Source of the DNA: Clostridiaceae bacterium
GTDB taxonomy: Bacteria > Bacillota > Clostridia > Saccharofermentanales > DTU023
NCBI GenBank assembly: GCA_012841145.1
Contig: DUVH01000024.1
Location: forward strand, 134,711-171,611
Direction of reading: 5' to 3'
Length of the DNA stretch: 36,901 nucleotides
The notes beneath the pieces are model-generated. The model was not told the DNA's origin. It searched no databases and was given only the letters and a program-made list of their open reading frames with translations. Positions 8,717 through 17,060 of the stretch are shown here, one piece after another. Numbering within the stretch: the stretch's first letter is position 1; each line of letters opens with the position of its first letter. The position numbers were made by a program, and so were the translations under genes.

Positions 8717-10165
8717 TCAGCCGTCGCTATACCGTACGTGCTCCGGCACTGCAGCTTCTACAATAACGATACCGTCTCCGCCGTACTGTTTTTTAAATTC
8801 CGATACAACGGACAATTCCATATCACTATGAAATTTCAGGCTGACGCCCCTGAAATCTTCGACACGATCCGTATCGTACATGATGGCGTCGACGACGTAG
8901 ACGAGGTAAAGCGTCGATGACAGCGTGTCGTCTTCTTCGTAGCGGCTCTGATAAGGTGTCGCCTCGATACATACTCCTTCGATGTCGATTTTGTAAATTA
9001 AAGCGACAAAGTTGTCAGCGCGGTTCGATTGAGGATATCCGTAGTAAATGCGGACGACTCCGCGCCTGTCCTGAATATCCCAGCGACTGACAGGCGTTCC
9101 GACGCGCGCGTCCTCGTTCCAGCTGTTTTGCGCCAGCCTTAACTGTATATCTTCCTGTATCGGCGTCTGAAGTTTGTCAAATAAGGGTCTCAAATCGACA
9201 CGATCGAGATTACGCGGAAACTCTTTAAGTCCGCTGACAGTATATTCTTTTGACAGTTCCCGCACGGTCAGCCCGTAATCGGCAAAACGGTCATGATCCA
9301 CCAAGGCCGTCACCGTCACCTTGTCGCCATTTGCCAAGTGCGACATCGGCGTCACGGTGAATGAGAGCGGAGGGTCTGATTGATCGCCCGACTCCACCCA
9401 ATCATAAGGCAGTCTCGTCGTATCGATCGAAACGTTACCCGTGTCGCTGATACCGTCGTACACGAGGATGAGATTGTTGAACACGTCGACCGTTTCCAGT
9501 TCTTGAAGGCCTCTGACCGTAAACGTCACAACCTTTTCTTCGGCGATGCGACCTCGCATTGTCAAAGCGTCGTTATCCGGCTTCACGCGAACATCAACCG
9601 CCGCTCCGTTCGAAAGATTTGATGTCGGCGTCAAAAAGGTGAAATCAAAGTAGTCGCGGTAATGTTCCATATCGCCCGACAGCGAGATATGCGCCGTCCC
9701 GCGACTTTCAAAGCCCGTGAAGACAAGCTCCATATCCGACGCGATGTTGATCGGCTTCGCCGACTCCAGTCCCTCGACGACGTACGTAAATTTAAGATTC
9801 TTAAAATGGATGCCCCCCAATTTCGCCAACTCCTCGTCGTGGCTGGCGTTAATAATAACTTCATCGCCATTCTTCAAGCCTGTCATGCGATCTGCGGAAA
9901 AAATGAGAGAGCTCATCGCCGCTTCGCGAACAAAAAGACGCTGCATCTGCTTCTCGTCCGTATCGCTCAGCGATTCGCCCTCTTCTCTGACGATCTCGGC
10001 AATTCTTGATCTGTCCGAATTGAGCGACAGCACGCCGTATCCGTCGGCGCCGGTCACCTCAATCGTGACGAGCTCTCGTGCGTCCAGTGTGCGCGAGCGG
10101 CATGCTGCGATGCACGGCATCGTCAGTACAAATAAAACGATGAGTAAAACAACTTTTTTGCTCAA
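8717..10165 (-). CDS. Lipoprotein with tandem Ig-like repeats, function unknown
   Basis: This 482-residue secreted protein starts at TTG 10165, nine bases after a strong GGGGAGG ribosome binding site. A lipoprotein signal peptide is clear: KK at residues 3-4, a hydrophobic core, then the lipobox IAAC with C22 as the lipidated cysteine, so the protein is probably anchored on the outer face of the membrane. Residues about 85-330 hold at least two and perhaps three diverged repeats of roughly 95-110 residues. Each contains an L-x-NG-(D/A)-x-V strand and ends in a V-x-GL motif (VEGLES, VRGLQE, VSGLKE). Similar repeats occur in Firmicutes surface and zinc-ribbon membrane proteins. The C-terminal 150 residues are not recognised. 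It sits upstream of, and on the same strand as, the LtaS-like gene, suggesting a cell-envelope role; that is inference from context only. Confidence 0.8.
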   Translation of the reverse strand: MSKKVVLLIVLFVLTMPCIAACRSRTLDARELVTIEVTGADGYGVLSLNSDRSRIAEIVREEGESLSDTDEKQMQRLFVREAAMSSLIFSADRMTGLKNGDEVIINASHDEELAKLGGIHFKNLKFTYVVEGLESAKPINIASDMELVFTGFESRGTAHISLSGDMEHYRDYFDFTFLTPTSNLSNGAAVDVRVKPDNDALTMRGRIAEEKVVTFTVRGLQELETVDVFNNLILVYDGISDTGNVSIDTTRLPYDWVESGDQSDPPLSFTVTPMSHLANGDKVTVTALVDHDRFADYGLTVRELSKEYTVSGLKEFPRNLDRVDLRPLFDKLQTPIQEDIQLRLAQNSWNEDARVGTPVSRWDIQDRRGVVRIYYGYPQSNRADNFVALIYKIDIEGVCIEATPYQSRYEEDDTLSSTLYLVYVVDAIMYDTDRVEDFRGVSLKFHSDMELSVVSEFKKQYGGDGIVIVEAAVPEHVRYSDG

Positions 10166-10238
10166 AAATCAGCGCCTCCCCGGGGCTTTTTACGTTTCGC
10201 GCCGTCTTCGGCTCCGCGCTTTTGCGGCATCGCTCTTC

Positions 10239-10266
10239 TTGAATCATATCACTTTCAAGGTAGAAT
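10239..10266 (+). promoter_or_regulatory. Candidate addA promoter
   Basis: TTGAAT at 10239-10244, a 16-base spacer and TAGAAT at 10261-10266 form a plausible sigma-A promoter in the divergent gap between the lipoprotein gene and addA. It would place the start of transcription near 10273, about 100 bases before the addA ATG. This supports addA having its own transcription, separate from addB. Confidence 0.5.
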
Positions 10267-10375
10267 GAGAGAGATCAGATAGAGACACAGACAAAATCAC
10301 TGAAAGCACAGACTTCGATCTCAGGAGTGACCGTTAGCTTTTTCTGCCGACACGAGAAAGGATCAAAAGGCGGCC

Positions 10376-13300
10376 ATGTCAACCATCCGATGGACACCGG
10401 AACAGGAATTCGCCATTCAGTTTAACGAGCCCGAACGGCTCCTCATCTCTGCCGCGGCAGGCTCGGGAAAAACGGCTGTCCTAACAGAACGTATTACCGT
10501 ACGCGCGCTCAAAGGCCTCGTGAAACCTTCTCGTCTCCTCGTCATGACGTTTACGGAACTTGCGGCGACGCAGATGAAAGCAAAGATCATGGCGCGCTTT
10601 CGCGAATTGCGCGCCGTCACTGATGACGTAATGGAACGTGACCGTCTGGACATGTTAATCCGTGAACTTCCACTCGCCCGGATCTCAACGATTCACGCTT
10701 TCTGCAACCATATCCTCGCATCTCACCTGACGGAATTTGCGGACGCGGAAGGCAAACCGCATCTCGAACCGGGATATAGAATCCTGCAGGGATCGGAAGA
10801 GCTCGACCTCCGAGATGAGGCCGTTGATACGGTTCTGACAACCCTGTATGCCGAACTTGACAGGCTTGAACAACTCGATGCGCGTCACGGAGCGGAGAGC
10901 GACGACGTATCGGAAGAATCGAACCGGTCGAAAGAAGAGCGAGACTTCCACGCTTTCGTCCCGCGCGGCGTACCCGACCTTTCATATGACCTTGGTCCTT
11001 TCGTGCTCACGGGTCACGACCGTACTTACGCCGATTGGCTCCGCGATTTCAAGACAATTTCTCTCGCATACGCTCCCGGATTGGACGACCGATCGCTCCG
11101 CGAAGCGGTCGTCTCCATGCTTGAACAGTTGCGCAATCTTCCGCATTATGAAAACTTGATCGCCGATGCGTACGATACCTTCATCGCCGATATCGTCTCT
11201 TTCCCGAATAACGACGCCTGTCGTTACTGGTGGGACCTTTTTGACGAAACGCTGCTAACGGCATCGAACGCGCTCGACGAGTTGCGGCACACAAGCCATT
11301 ACGAACGCCTGTTTGATCAATCGTCCGCCAAGAAGGCAAAGCATCTGGTTGATCTCGCCCATGCGACGGAGGAGATGGAGCGCGTCGTCGTCTCCCTCGT
11401 GCGATCCTCCGGACGGACAAAAGAACGCTGGGACGAGATCGTCCGAGTAGGACAGACGCTGCCTGAGCTCCGGTTGCCGAGTTTCAGCCCTCGCACTTCG
11501 ACAAACGAAGATGTCATCGCCAAGAACGACTATTTGGATCAGTTTTTCCGCGAAGTCCTTCCTCTCGCCGCGCTCATCTCGAGTAAAATCAACCGCAAGT
11601 CCGACCGCAATATGAGGTATATCGCCCGGCACCGGCCTGTCTTTACGGTTTTTTCGGAACAGGCAAGGCAATCGATGTTCGCCGGCGCGGGCCCCGTCGC
11701 CCGTTTCTTGGAGCTGACGCTCCTCGTCGACAATGAATACAAGAGGAAACGATTCGGAAGAAACGCGATTCTCTTCAGCGATATCGAGCACGGGGCGCTC
11801 GCGATTCTCGAGAAGGACGAAATCGGCAGGAACGTCAGCCGGCTGTACGATGAGATTTACATCGATGAATACCAAGATACGAGCAGCATACAGGGCGCCG
11901 TCCTTGCGGCCATCGACCGCAAGAATGTCTTTATGGTGGGCGATATCAAGCAGGGCATCTACCTCTTCCGCTACGCGAATCCCCGGCTCTTTTCGGCACG
12001 CGTCGGCGCGTCGCAACGATGCGACCCCGACAAACCCGTGCCGCCGCTTTCATCTCACCAGAACGGATATCTCGGCCTTTTGAATCGAAACTTCAGAAGT
12101 CGTCCCGGCATTATCGACTTTGTCAACGATGTGTTCAGCGCATTTTTGACGGAGTCATCCGGGGAGATCGAATACGATGAAACGCAATGGCTCGAAGCGG
12201 GACGCCCCGACGCCGAACTGACTGAAAAGTGCGACCCTCTCCACATCCCGGAAGTAACTTGGGAGATCGCGACGTTCGTCGACGACGTCGATACGGACGA
12301 GGACAACGAATTGGATCAGGATCTGACCATCGAGATGCCCGATACAAAAACAAAAACGGAAGCGTTCATCGCGGCACGCATGATCGGAGAACTCCTGGAT
12401 GCCGGAGCTAAACCCGAGTCGATTGCGGTCCTTCTCCCCACCAACGATTCATGTCGCCAATACGAAGAGGTTCTAAGCGCGACCGGCATTCCGGTCGCGA
12501 GCCGTTCGGGGCGAATTTTCCCCGATAACCTCGTAAGCCGTCAAGTCGAGGCTTTGCTCGCGATCCTCGACAATCCGCGGCAGGACATCCCGCTGCTCTC
12601 CGTCCTGATCGGCCCCTTCGCGCCCGAGCCGCTCACGAGCGAGGAATTGGCGCGCATCGGGCAAGAAGAAATCGATGTTGACGACAGGGAGAAAAAGTAT
12701 GAGCCGGAAGATGACCCGGACAGGCGTGTCAATATCTTCTTCCACGACCGCCTGCGCCACTTTTGCAAAAGAGAGCCGTCATCAGTTATCGCAAACAAAC
12801 AGCGTGCATTCGCCGAGCGGACGCAACGGTGGAGAATATTAGCGACGGAACTCAACGCCCGCGAATTTCTCGACACCGTTTTTCTCGAAACGGATTACCC
12901 GACCTATATCGCACGAGGCATATACGGAGCAAGCCATTATAGGGAACTGGAGCAATTAATCGGGTTGTTTGAGTCGTCCGACCGACCGGAGAATTTCGGC
13001 GTTCGTTCCATGCTATCCCGACTCAGAAAAGCGCTCGGAAAACCGATCCAAGATGACTTGGAGTCGGACGGCCTGGTCGACGGCGCCGTCCATGTCTTGA
13101 CTCGTCACAGCAGCAAAGGGCTAGAGTGGGATTACGTCCTGTTGGGCGGATTGGATCGTCGCGGCGGCGACCGACATAATGATCTGATTTCTTTCTCGGA
13201 ACAGAACGGCCTGTCAAGTTATACGATCGGCAACGGCGGACTGACCATCTACAACAACGCGCTTAACGAGACTTTTCTCCTGTCTGAGGAAAAGCGTTTC

Positions 13301-14587
13301 AGGGCGGAATCCTGGCGTCTCCTCTACGTCGCGATGACGAGGGCGAGAGAGCGCCTTATCATGCTGACACCTGCCAAAAACACGCTGATCGACAACGGAA
13401 ACATTAAAATACTCCTTGAGGAAGCGCGCCGCCTCACGTCACACCTCAGCGCGGCGGACAGGAAAAAGAGGGCCGTCGTCCCCGAGAGTCTTGCGTCAAA
13501 CACAATAAATGACATGGAACTCCTGTTGTCGGTTCTCGCCGTCCGTGAGCCGGCACGGACAGAAAAGATGGCAATGGCTTCCGAGGGTATTTTCGACTTC
13601 TCTCATCTCCGCGCCCGCGTCACGCCGTTCTCTGAGATCGTGGCCGCAGTGGAAGATCGCCGGACACACAACAGAATGAAAGATGCCGTCGCTCCTGCGG
13701 AATCAGAAAACGTCGACACTCAGGAGAATGATCAAACCGTGGATGCGATCGTTTCGCGTTTATCGGCGGAAGTTCCGCATCGGGAAGCGGCAGAAATCCC
13801 TGCCAAGATCACCGTCACCGAACTGAGGAAACGTCTGAGCGATGAACCGCTTGACCAACCTCTTTTATACGGCGAATCGACCGAATCGATGTTCTGGACA
13901 CTCAATACAGTGACTAACGCCGAGAACAGTTCGAAAGATAGCCGCCCGACAGGCGATATCGCCCGTTCCGACATGGCGCTCACCATGCGGGAGCGCGAGG
14001 AAACAGACGAGATCAAAGGGGCGTCTCTCGGTACCCTGATGCACTACATCATCCAATTTGTCGATATCGAGGAATTGTCAGGGCAATCAGCTGCTGACGC
14101 TGAGCGCACCTACCGCGATCGACTTCAAGCCATGGCCGATACGAACAGAATTACGCGCGAACAGGAAAAGGCCGCCTCGCCTTTCGCTCCGCAAGTTGTC
14201 GCGTGGGCAAAAAGCGAGCCTGCACAACGCCTTCTCGAAGTGGAGAAAACGACGGGGCGCGTCTACCGTGAAATGCCTTTTACGATGGCGATCGCGTCGT
14301 CGGAACTGCACAAAAACTTCCCCGACGACGAAATAACGCTCGTTCAGGGGATGATCGACCTCTGGTTCATTGAGGAGAACGATGAAGCCGTTTTAATCGA
14401 CTTCAAGACGGACTATCTCGGACACGACACACCCGAGGACGCCGATAACGAGATTCGCAGACGCTATACGCCGCAACTTCGCTATTACGCCGACGCTATT
14501 GAGAAGGCTACAGGACGCAAGGTATCGGAGGCGCTCATCTGGCTCGTCCGCTACGCCCGCACCGTCACCGTATTCGGTCGCGGTTGA
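10376..14587 (+). CDS. addA: ATP-dependent helicase/nuclease AddAB, AddA subunit
   Basis: AddA is the motor and second nuclease of the AddAB complex. The 1403-residue protein is a UvrD/Rep-type superfamily 1 helicase: Walker A AAAGSGKT at 26-33 (K32), Walker B IDEYQD with D497-E498, and later motifs such as TRHSSKGLEWD and YVAMTRARERL. The C-terminus carries a RecB-family nuclease with IDFKTDYL (D1342, K1344). It is longer than Bacillus AddA (about 1230), partly through acidic inserts around 175-200 and 640-660. ATG 10376 follows an AAAGG-type site. AddA is normally adjacent to addB; here two opposite-strand genes separate them. Its TGA stop is embedded in the -35 box of the selC promoter. 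All catalytic motifs expected of an active enzyme are present. Confidence 0.95.
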   Translation: MSTIRWTPEQEFAIQFNEPERLLISAAAGSGKTAVLTERITVRALKGLVKPSRLLVMTFTELAATQMKAKIMARFRELRAVTDDVMERDRLDMLIRELPLARISTIHAFCNHILASHLTEFADAEGKPHLEPGYRILQGSEELDLRDEAVDTVLTTLYAELDRLEQLDARHGAESDDVSEESNRSKEERDFHAFVPRGVPDLSYDLGPFVLTGHDRTYADWLRDFKTISLAYAPGLDDRSLREAVVSMLEQLRNLPHYENLIADAYDTFIADIVSFPNNDACRYWWDLFDETLLTASNALDELRHTSHYERLFDQSSAKKAKHLVDLAHATEEMERVVVSLVRSSGRTKERWDEIVRVGQTLPELRLPSFSPRTSTNEDVIAKNDYLDQFFREVLPLAALISSKINRKSDRNMRYIARHRPVFTVFSEQARQSMFAGAGPVARFLELTLLVDNEYKRKRFGRNAILFSDIEHGALAILEKDEIGRNVSRLYDEIYIDEYQDTSSIQGAVLAAIDRKNVFMVGDIKQGIYLFRYANPRLFSARVGASQRCDPDKPVPPLSSHQNGYLGLLNRNFRSRPGIIDFVNDVFSAFLTESSGEIEYDETQWLEAGRPDAELTEKCDPLHIPEVTWEIATFVDDVDTDEDNELDQDLTIEMPDTKTKTEAFIAARMIGELLDAGAKPESIAVLLPTNDSCRQYEEVLSATGIPVASRSGRIFPDNLVSRQVEALLAILDNPRQDIPLLSVLIGPFAPEPLTSEELARIGQEEIDVDDREKKYEPEDDPDRRVNIFFHDRLRHFCKREPSSVIANKQRAFAERTQRWRILATELNAREFLDTVFLETDYPTYIARGIYGASHYRELEQLIGLFESSDRPENFGVRSMLSRLRKALGKPIQDDLESDGLVDGAVHVLTRHSSKGLEWDYVLLGGLDRRGGDRHNDLISFSEQNGLSSYTIGNGGLTIYNNALNETFLLSEEKRFRAESWRLLYVAMTRARERLIMLTPAKNTLIDNGNIKILLEEARRLTSHLSAADRKKRAVVPESLASNTINDMELLLSVLAVREPARTEKMAMASEGIFDFSHLRARVTPFSEIVAAVEDRRTHNRMKDAVAPAESENVDTQENDQTVDAIVSRLSAEVPHREAAEIPAKITVTELRKRLSDEPLDQPLLYGESTESMFWTLNTVTNAENSSKDSRPTGDIARSDMALTMREREETDEIKGASLGTLMHYIIQFVDIEELSGQSAADAERTYRDRLQAMADTNRITREQEKAASPFAPQVVAWAKSEPAQRLLEVEKTTGRVYREMPFTMAIASSELHKNFPDDEITLVQGMIDLWFIEENDEAVLIDFKTDYLGHDTPEDADNEIRRRYTPQLRYYADAIEKATGRKVSEALIWLVRYARTVTVFGRG

Positions 14588-14612
14588 CAAAACTCTCTAA
14601 AACAGTGAGAAT
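14584..14612 (+). promoter_or_regulatory. selC promoter overlapping the addA stop codon
   Basis: A perfect -35 box TTGACA (14584-14589), a 17-base spacer and GAGAAT (14607-14612, four of six matches to TATAAT) end seven bases before the first base of the tRNA at 14620. The -35 box contains the TGA stop of addA (14585-14587). The spacing predicts transcription beginning at or within one base of the mature tRNA 5' end. Confidence 0.7.
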
Positions 14613-14619
14613 ACTCGAT

Positions 14620-14716
14620 GGAGGCAGACGGGTTCTGGTGTGCCCCGCGGTCTTCAAAACCGTTGAGGGGGGTTAGTAGCCTCCCAGGTGAGTTCGATTC
14701 TCACATGTCTCCGCCA
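14620..14716 (+). tRNA. selC: tRNA-Sec (anticodon UCA)
   Basis: This is the selenocysteine tRNA that is charged with serine, converted by SelA and delivered by SelB. Features visible by folding: a long acceptor stem (GGAGGCAG with ATGTCTCC, seven pairs plus a G-A mismatch at the inner position), a D-arm closed by GGGTTC/GTGCCC around a four-base TGGT loop, an anticodon stem GCGGT/ACCGT with loop CTTCAAA reading UGA, a large variable arm (GGGGGG/CCTCCC) and a T-arm GTGAG-TTCGATT-CTCAC. The discriminator is G, and CCA is encoded at 14714-14716. It is 97 bases with CCA. It lies 32 bases after addA and is followed by its own terminator. Confidence 0.95.
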
Positions 14717-14771
14717 CCGATACGCGCCGGCTCTTTTTCGCTGCAGGCATGAGCAGGCGCGTCGGCTTTTT
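14717..14771 (+). terminator. Rho-independent terminator after selC
   Basis: CCG...ACGCGC (within 14717-14728) pairs with GCGCGTCGG (14757-14765), followed by CTTTTT at 14766-14771. A second small hairpin (CTGC/GCAG, about 14741-14756) lies in the loop. The position directly after the encoded CCA supports selC as a single-gene transcript. Confidence 0.75.
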
Positions 14772-14838
14772 ATCTGAAAGACAGAGCATCAAGCGTGGGG
14801 CGAGTTCGACAACTTGACTGATATCGGCAAGCTTCACC

Positions 14839-14875
14839 GGCAGCTTTCTGCCACGAAAGGAGAGCGGTTTTCCGC
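14839..14875 (+). promoter_or_regulatory. Ribosome binding site flanked by two small hairpins (CofE-like gene)
   Basis: The AAAGGAG at 14856-14862 is 20 bases from ATG 14883, too far for normal use. A perfect GCGG-TTTT-CCGC hairpin at 14864-14875 lies between them and would bring the effective spacing to about eight bases. Another perfect hairpin, GGCAG-CTTT-CTGCC at 14839-14852, lies just upstream. This arrangement decides the chosen start and may affect translation. Confidence 0.45.
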
Positions 14876-14882
14876 GCATCAC

Positions 14883-16073
14883 ATGATCAGACGCACAGGC
14901 ACAACTTCCAGAGGCATTCGCACACCCATCATCAGAAGCGGAGACAATCTCATCGACATCATCGTCGAGAGCGTCATTTTGGCATCGGAAAGCGAAGGAT
15001 TCGCACTCCATGACCGTGACGTCGTCGCCATCACGGAATCTATCATAGCGCGCGCAGAGAACAACTACGCGACGTGTGACGACATCGCGCACGATGTCAG
15101 ACGACTCTTCCCCGAGGGGGAAGTCGGCGTTGTATTCCCTATTTTGAGCCGCAATCGATTCGCCGTAAATTTGCGCGGCATCGCGCGCGGCGTAAAGAAA
15201 GTCGTCCTGCAGCTCAGCTATCCTTCCGATGAGGTCGGCAACAGCCTGATGGATCTCGACCTCATGGATGAGAAAGGGGTCGATCCTCTTTCCGATTGTC
15301 TGACGGAAGAACGCTATCGCGAACTATTCGGCGAAAATCGCCACCCGTTTACCGGCGTCGATTACGTCGAGTTTTACAAGGAAATCATTACATCTGAGGG
15401 CGCGGAGGCGGAAATTATCCTCGCCAACGACGCCACCGCTATCTTAACGAGAACGCCTTACGTCCTCGTCGCGGATGTCCATTCGCGCCACCGCACGAGA
15501 CGTCTCATAAAACGGGCAGGCGCCAAACGTGTGTACGGACTCAGCGATATATTGGCATCTCCCGTCAACGGCAGCGGTTACCACAGTGAATACGGATTGC
15601 TCGGCAGCAACAAGGCGAGCGAGGAGCATATCAAGCTCTTCCCGCGCGGAGGGAAAGAGCTCGTCGATGCGATTGCTTTGAAATTTCTACAGGAGACAGG
15701 CAAGAACATCGAAGTCATGATTTATGGCGATGGAGCGTTCAAAGACCCCGTAGCCAAAATCTGGGAACTCGCCGACCCTGTCGTATCGCCCGCATATACA
15801 GACGGACTCAAGGGAACTCCCCGCGAACTCAAGTTAAAATATCTCGCTGACAACGAATTTGCCGCGCTCTCGGGTAAAGAACTCGACGAGGCGATCAAAC
15901 ACGCCATCAGCGAGAAGAATATCGACAAAGACGCCGATAACAAAGCGGAAGGCACGACGCCGCGCCGTCTCTGTGACCTGCTCGGGTCGCTCGCCGACCT
16001 GACGTCCGGCAGCGGCGATAAAGGTACACCGGTCGTACTCATTCAAGGGTACTTCGACAGTCTGTCCGACTGA
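14883..16073 (+). CDS. CofE-like protein (F420-0:L-glutamate ligase family)
   Basis: From ATG 14883 the protein is 396 residues. The N-terminal region (GIRTPIIRSGDNL, DVVAITESIIARAENNY) matches the F420-0:gamma-glutamyl ligase family (COG1478/PF01996), whose archaeal members add glutamate to coenzyme F420 in a GTP-dependent step. It is longer than archaeal CofE (about 250). Similar longer forms occur in anaerobic Firmicutes not known to make F420. Nothing else for F420 synthesis is in the window, so the family name should not be read as the function. Its neighbours are selC upstream and yqeB plus yqeC-mocA downstream on the same strand, suggesting a link to selenium-dependent molybdenum enzymes; this is inference. 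The frame is open back to TTG 14814, which would add 23 residues. ATG 14883 gives a family-like N-terminus. Confidence 0.8.
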   Translation: MIRRTGTTSRGIRTPIIRSGDNLIDIIVESVILASESEGFALHDRDVVAITESIIARAENNYATCDDIAHDVRRLFPEGEVGVVFPILSRNRFAVNLRGIARGVKKVVLQLSYPSDEVGNSLMDLDLMDEKGVDPLSDCLTEERYRELFGENRHPFTGVDYVEFYKEIITSEGAEAEIILANDATAILTRTPYVLVADVHSRHRTRRLIKRAGAKRVYGLSDILASPVNGSGYHSEYGLLGSNKASEEHIKLFPRGGKELVDAIALKFLQETGKNIEVMIYGDGAFKDPVAKIWELADPVVSPAYTDGLKGTPRELKLKYLADNEFAALSGKELDEAIKHAISEKNIDKDADNKAEGTTPRRLCDLLGSLADLTSGSGDKGTPVVLIQGYFDSLSD

Positions 16074-16108
16074 TGCCCTCGGTATCAGTCAAAAACTCTA
16101 GTCACCGC

Positions 16109-16144
16109 TGACCTCGGAGCAGTGCGAAAGCTCCGCTCAGGTTA
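16109..16144 (+). promoter_or_regulatory. Strong hairpin in the cofE-like/yqeB gap
   Basis: CGGAGC (16115-16120) pairs with GCTCCG (16130-16135) around a nine-base AGTGCGAAA loop, and the outer arm TGACCT (16109-16114) pairs with AGGTTA (16139-16144, one G-U) across a three-base CTC bulge. That is 12 pairs in 36 bases. A smaller CAGG-TATTT-CCTG hairpin follows at 16165-16177, then the yqeB ribosome binding site. There is no U-run, so it is not an ordinary terminator. It could be a leader control element or RNA processing site. Confidence 0.5.
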
Positions 16145-16197
16145 AGCTTTACAAACGCACCCGACAGGTATTTCCTGCTCGACAGAAAAGGAGTCAA

Positions 16198-17034
16198 ATG
16201 TTTCAAAAAACTGTACTTTTCCGCGGAGGCGGTGATATCGCTTCCGCATCCATCTACAAACTCAAAAAATCGGGACTGCGCGTCGTCGTCTGCGAGCTCG
16301 AAAAGCCCACCTGTGTGCGGCGGAAAGTGTCGTTTTGCAATGCGATCTTTGAGGACGAATGGGAGATTCAAGGGGAAACGTCGCGTTATATTCAATCGCT
16401 CGCAGATATCGAGCCGACACTTGATGCGGGATTGATTCCTGTTTTAACCATTCCTGATCGTGACGTGCTCGATTTTCTAAAGCCGGATGTCTTCATCGAC
16501 GCCACAATCTCCAAGAAAATGCCTGATTACGACACATCGTGGGCGCCGCTCGTCATCGGACTCGGCCCCGGGATCGTAGCGGGCGTCCGTGCGCATGTCG
16601 TCGTTGAGACACAGCGCGGACACTTGCTCGGGAGCCTGATCCGAGAAGGAAGTGCCATTGCCGACACCGGCACTCCCTTTCTCATCGGCGGACACGATTC
16701 TGATCGCGTTCTTCGCGCTCCACACGCGGGTACGGTAGAGAGTCGCCTCGATATTTGTGAAAACGTTCAGGAAGGCGACACGATTCTGACCGTCGACGGC
16801 ACTGAAGTCAAAGCTCAGGTTACCGGTGTTCTTCGCGGATTGATCGCGCCCGGAAGCAACGTCATTGAAGGTCAGAAAATCGGCGACATCGACCCGCGCA
16901 ACGTTGCCGTTTATTGTCGGATTATCAGCGACAAGGGGCGCTGCATTGCCGGCGGCGTCCTCGAAGCCATCGCTTCCTTCTTTTATTACGGTGCGAAAGA
17001 ACCGTCGCAGACACCTTTGCCCGATTGCGGCTGA
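16198..17034 (+). CDS. yqeB: Selenium-dependent molybdenum hydroxylase system protein YqeB
   Basis: YqeB-family (EF2563-type) proteins are conserved markers of selenium-dependent molybdenum hydroxylases; they are thought to help mature a labile selenium-containing Mo cofactor, but the exact reaction is not established. The 278-residue sequence starts with a Rossmann-like motif (FRGGGDIASA, residues about 9-18). The C-terminal third (HAGTVESRLDI to VLRGLIAPG) looks like a barrel/lipoyl-type fold with the family motif ending in NVAVYCRIISDKGRCIAGGVLEA. ATG 16198 is preceded by AAAAGGAG. The stop at 17032-17034 is close to, or overlapped by, the start of the YqeC-MocA fusion, indicating translational coupling. 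A hairpin-rich leader precedes the gene. Family assignment is firm; biochemical role is not. Confidence 0.88.
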   Translation: MFQKTVLFRGGGDIASASIYKLKKSGLRVVVCELEKPTCVRRKVSFCNAIFEDEWEIQGETSRYIQSLADIEPTLDAGLIPVLTIPDRDVLDFLKPDVFIDATISKKMPDYDTSWAPLVIGLGPGIVAGVRAHVVVETQRGHLLGSLIREGSAIADTGTPFLIGGHDSDRVLRAPHAGTVESRLDICENVQEGDTILTVDGTEVKAQVTGVLRGLIAPGSNVIEGQKIGDIDPRNVAVYCRIISDKGRCIAGGVLEAIASFFYYGAKEPSQTPLPDCG

Positions 17035-17060
17035 TCGAAAAAGCCGGACCACAAGCGGTG

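Noticed and set aside
14883-16073. Calling this gene part of F420 biosynthesis
   Set aside because: No other F420 gene is present and similar longer CofE-like proteins occur in anaerobes not known to make F420.
16071-16144. Possible selenocysteine readthrough of the CofE-like TGA, with the downstream hairpin as SECIS
   Set aside because: The hairpin begins 36 bases after the TGA, too far for a bacterial SECIS, and the continuing frame is only about 24 codons with no family features.
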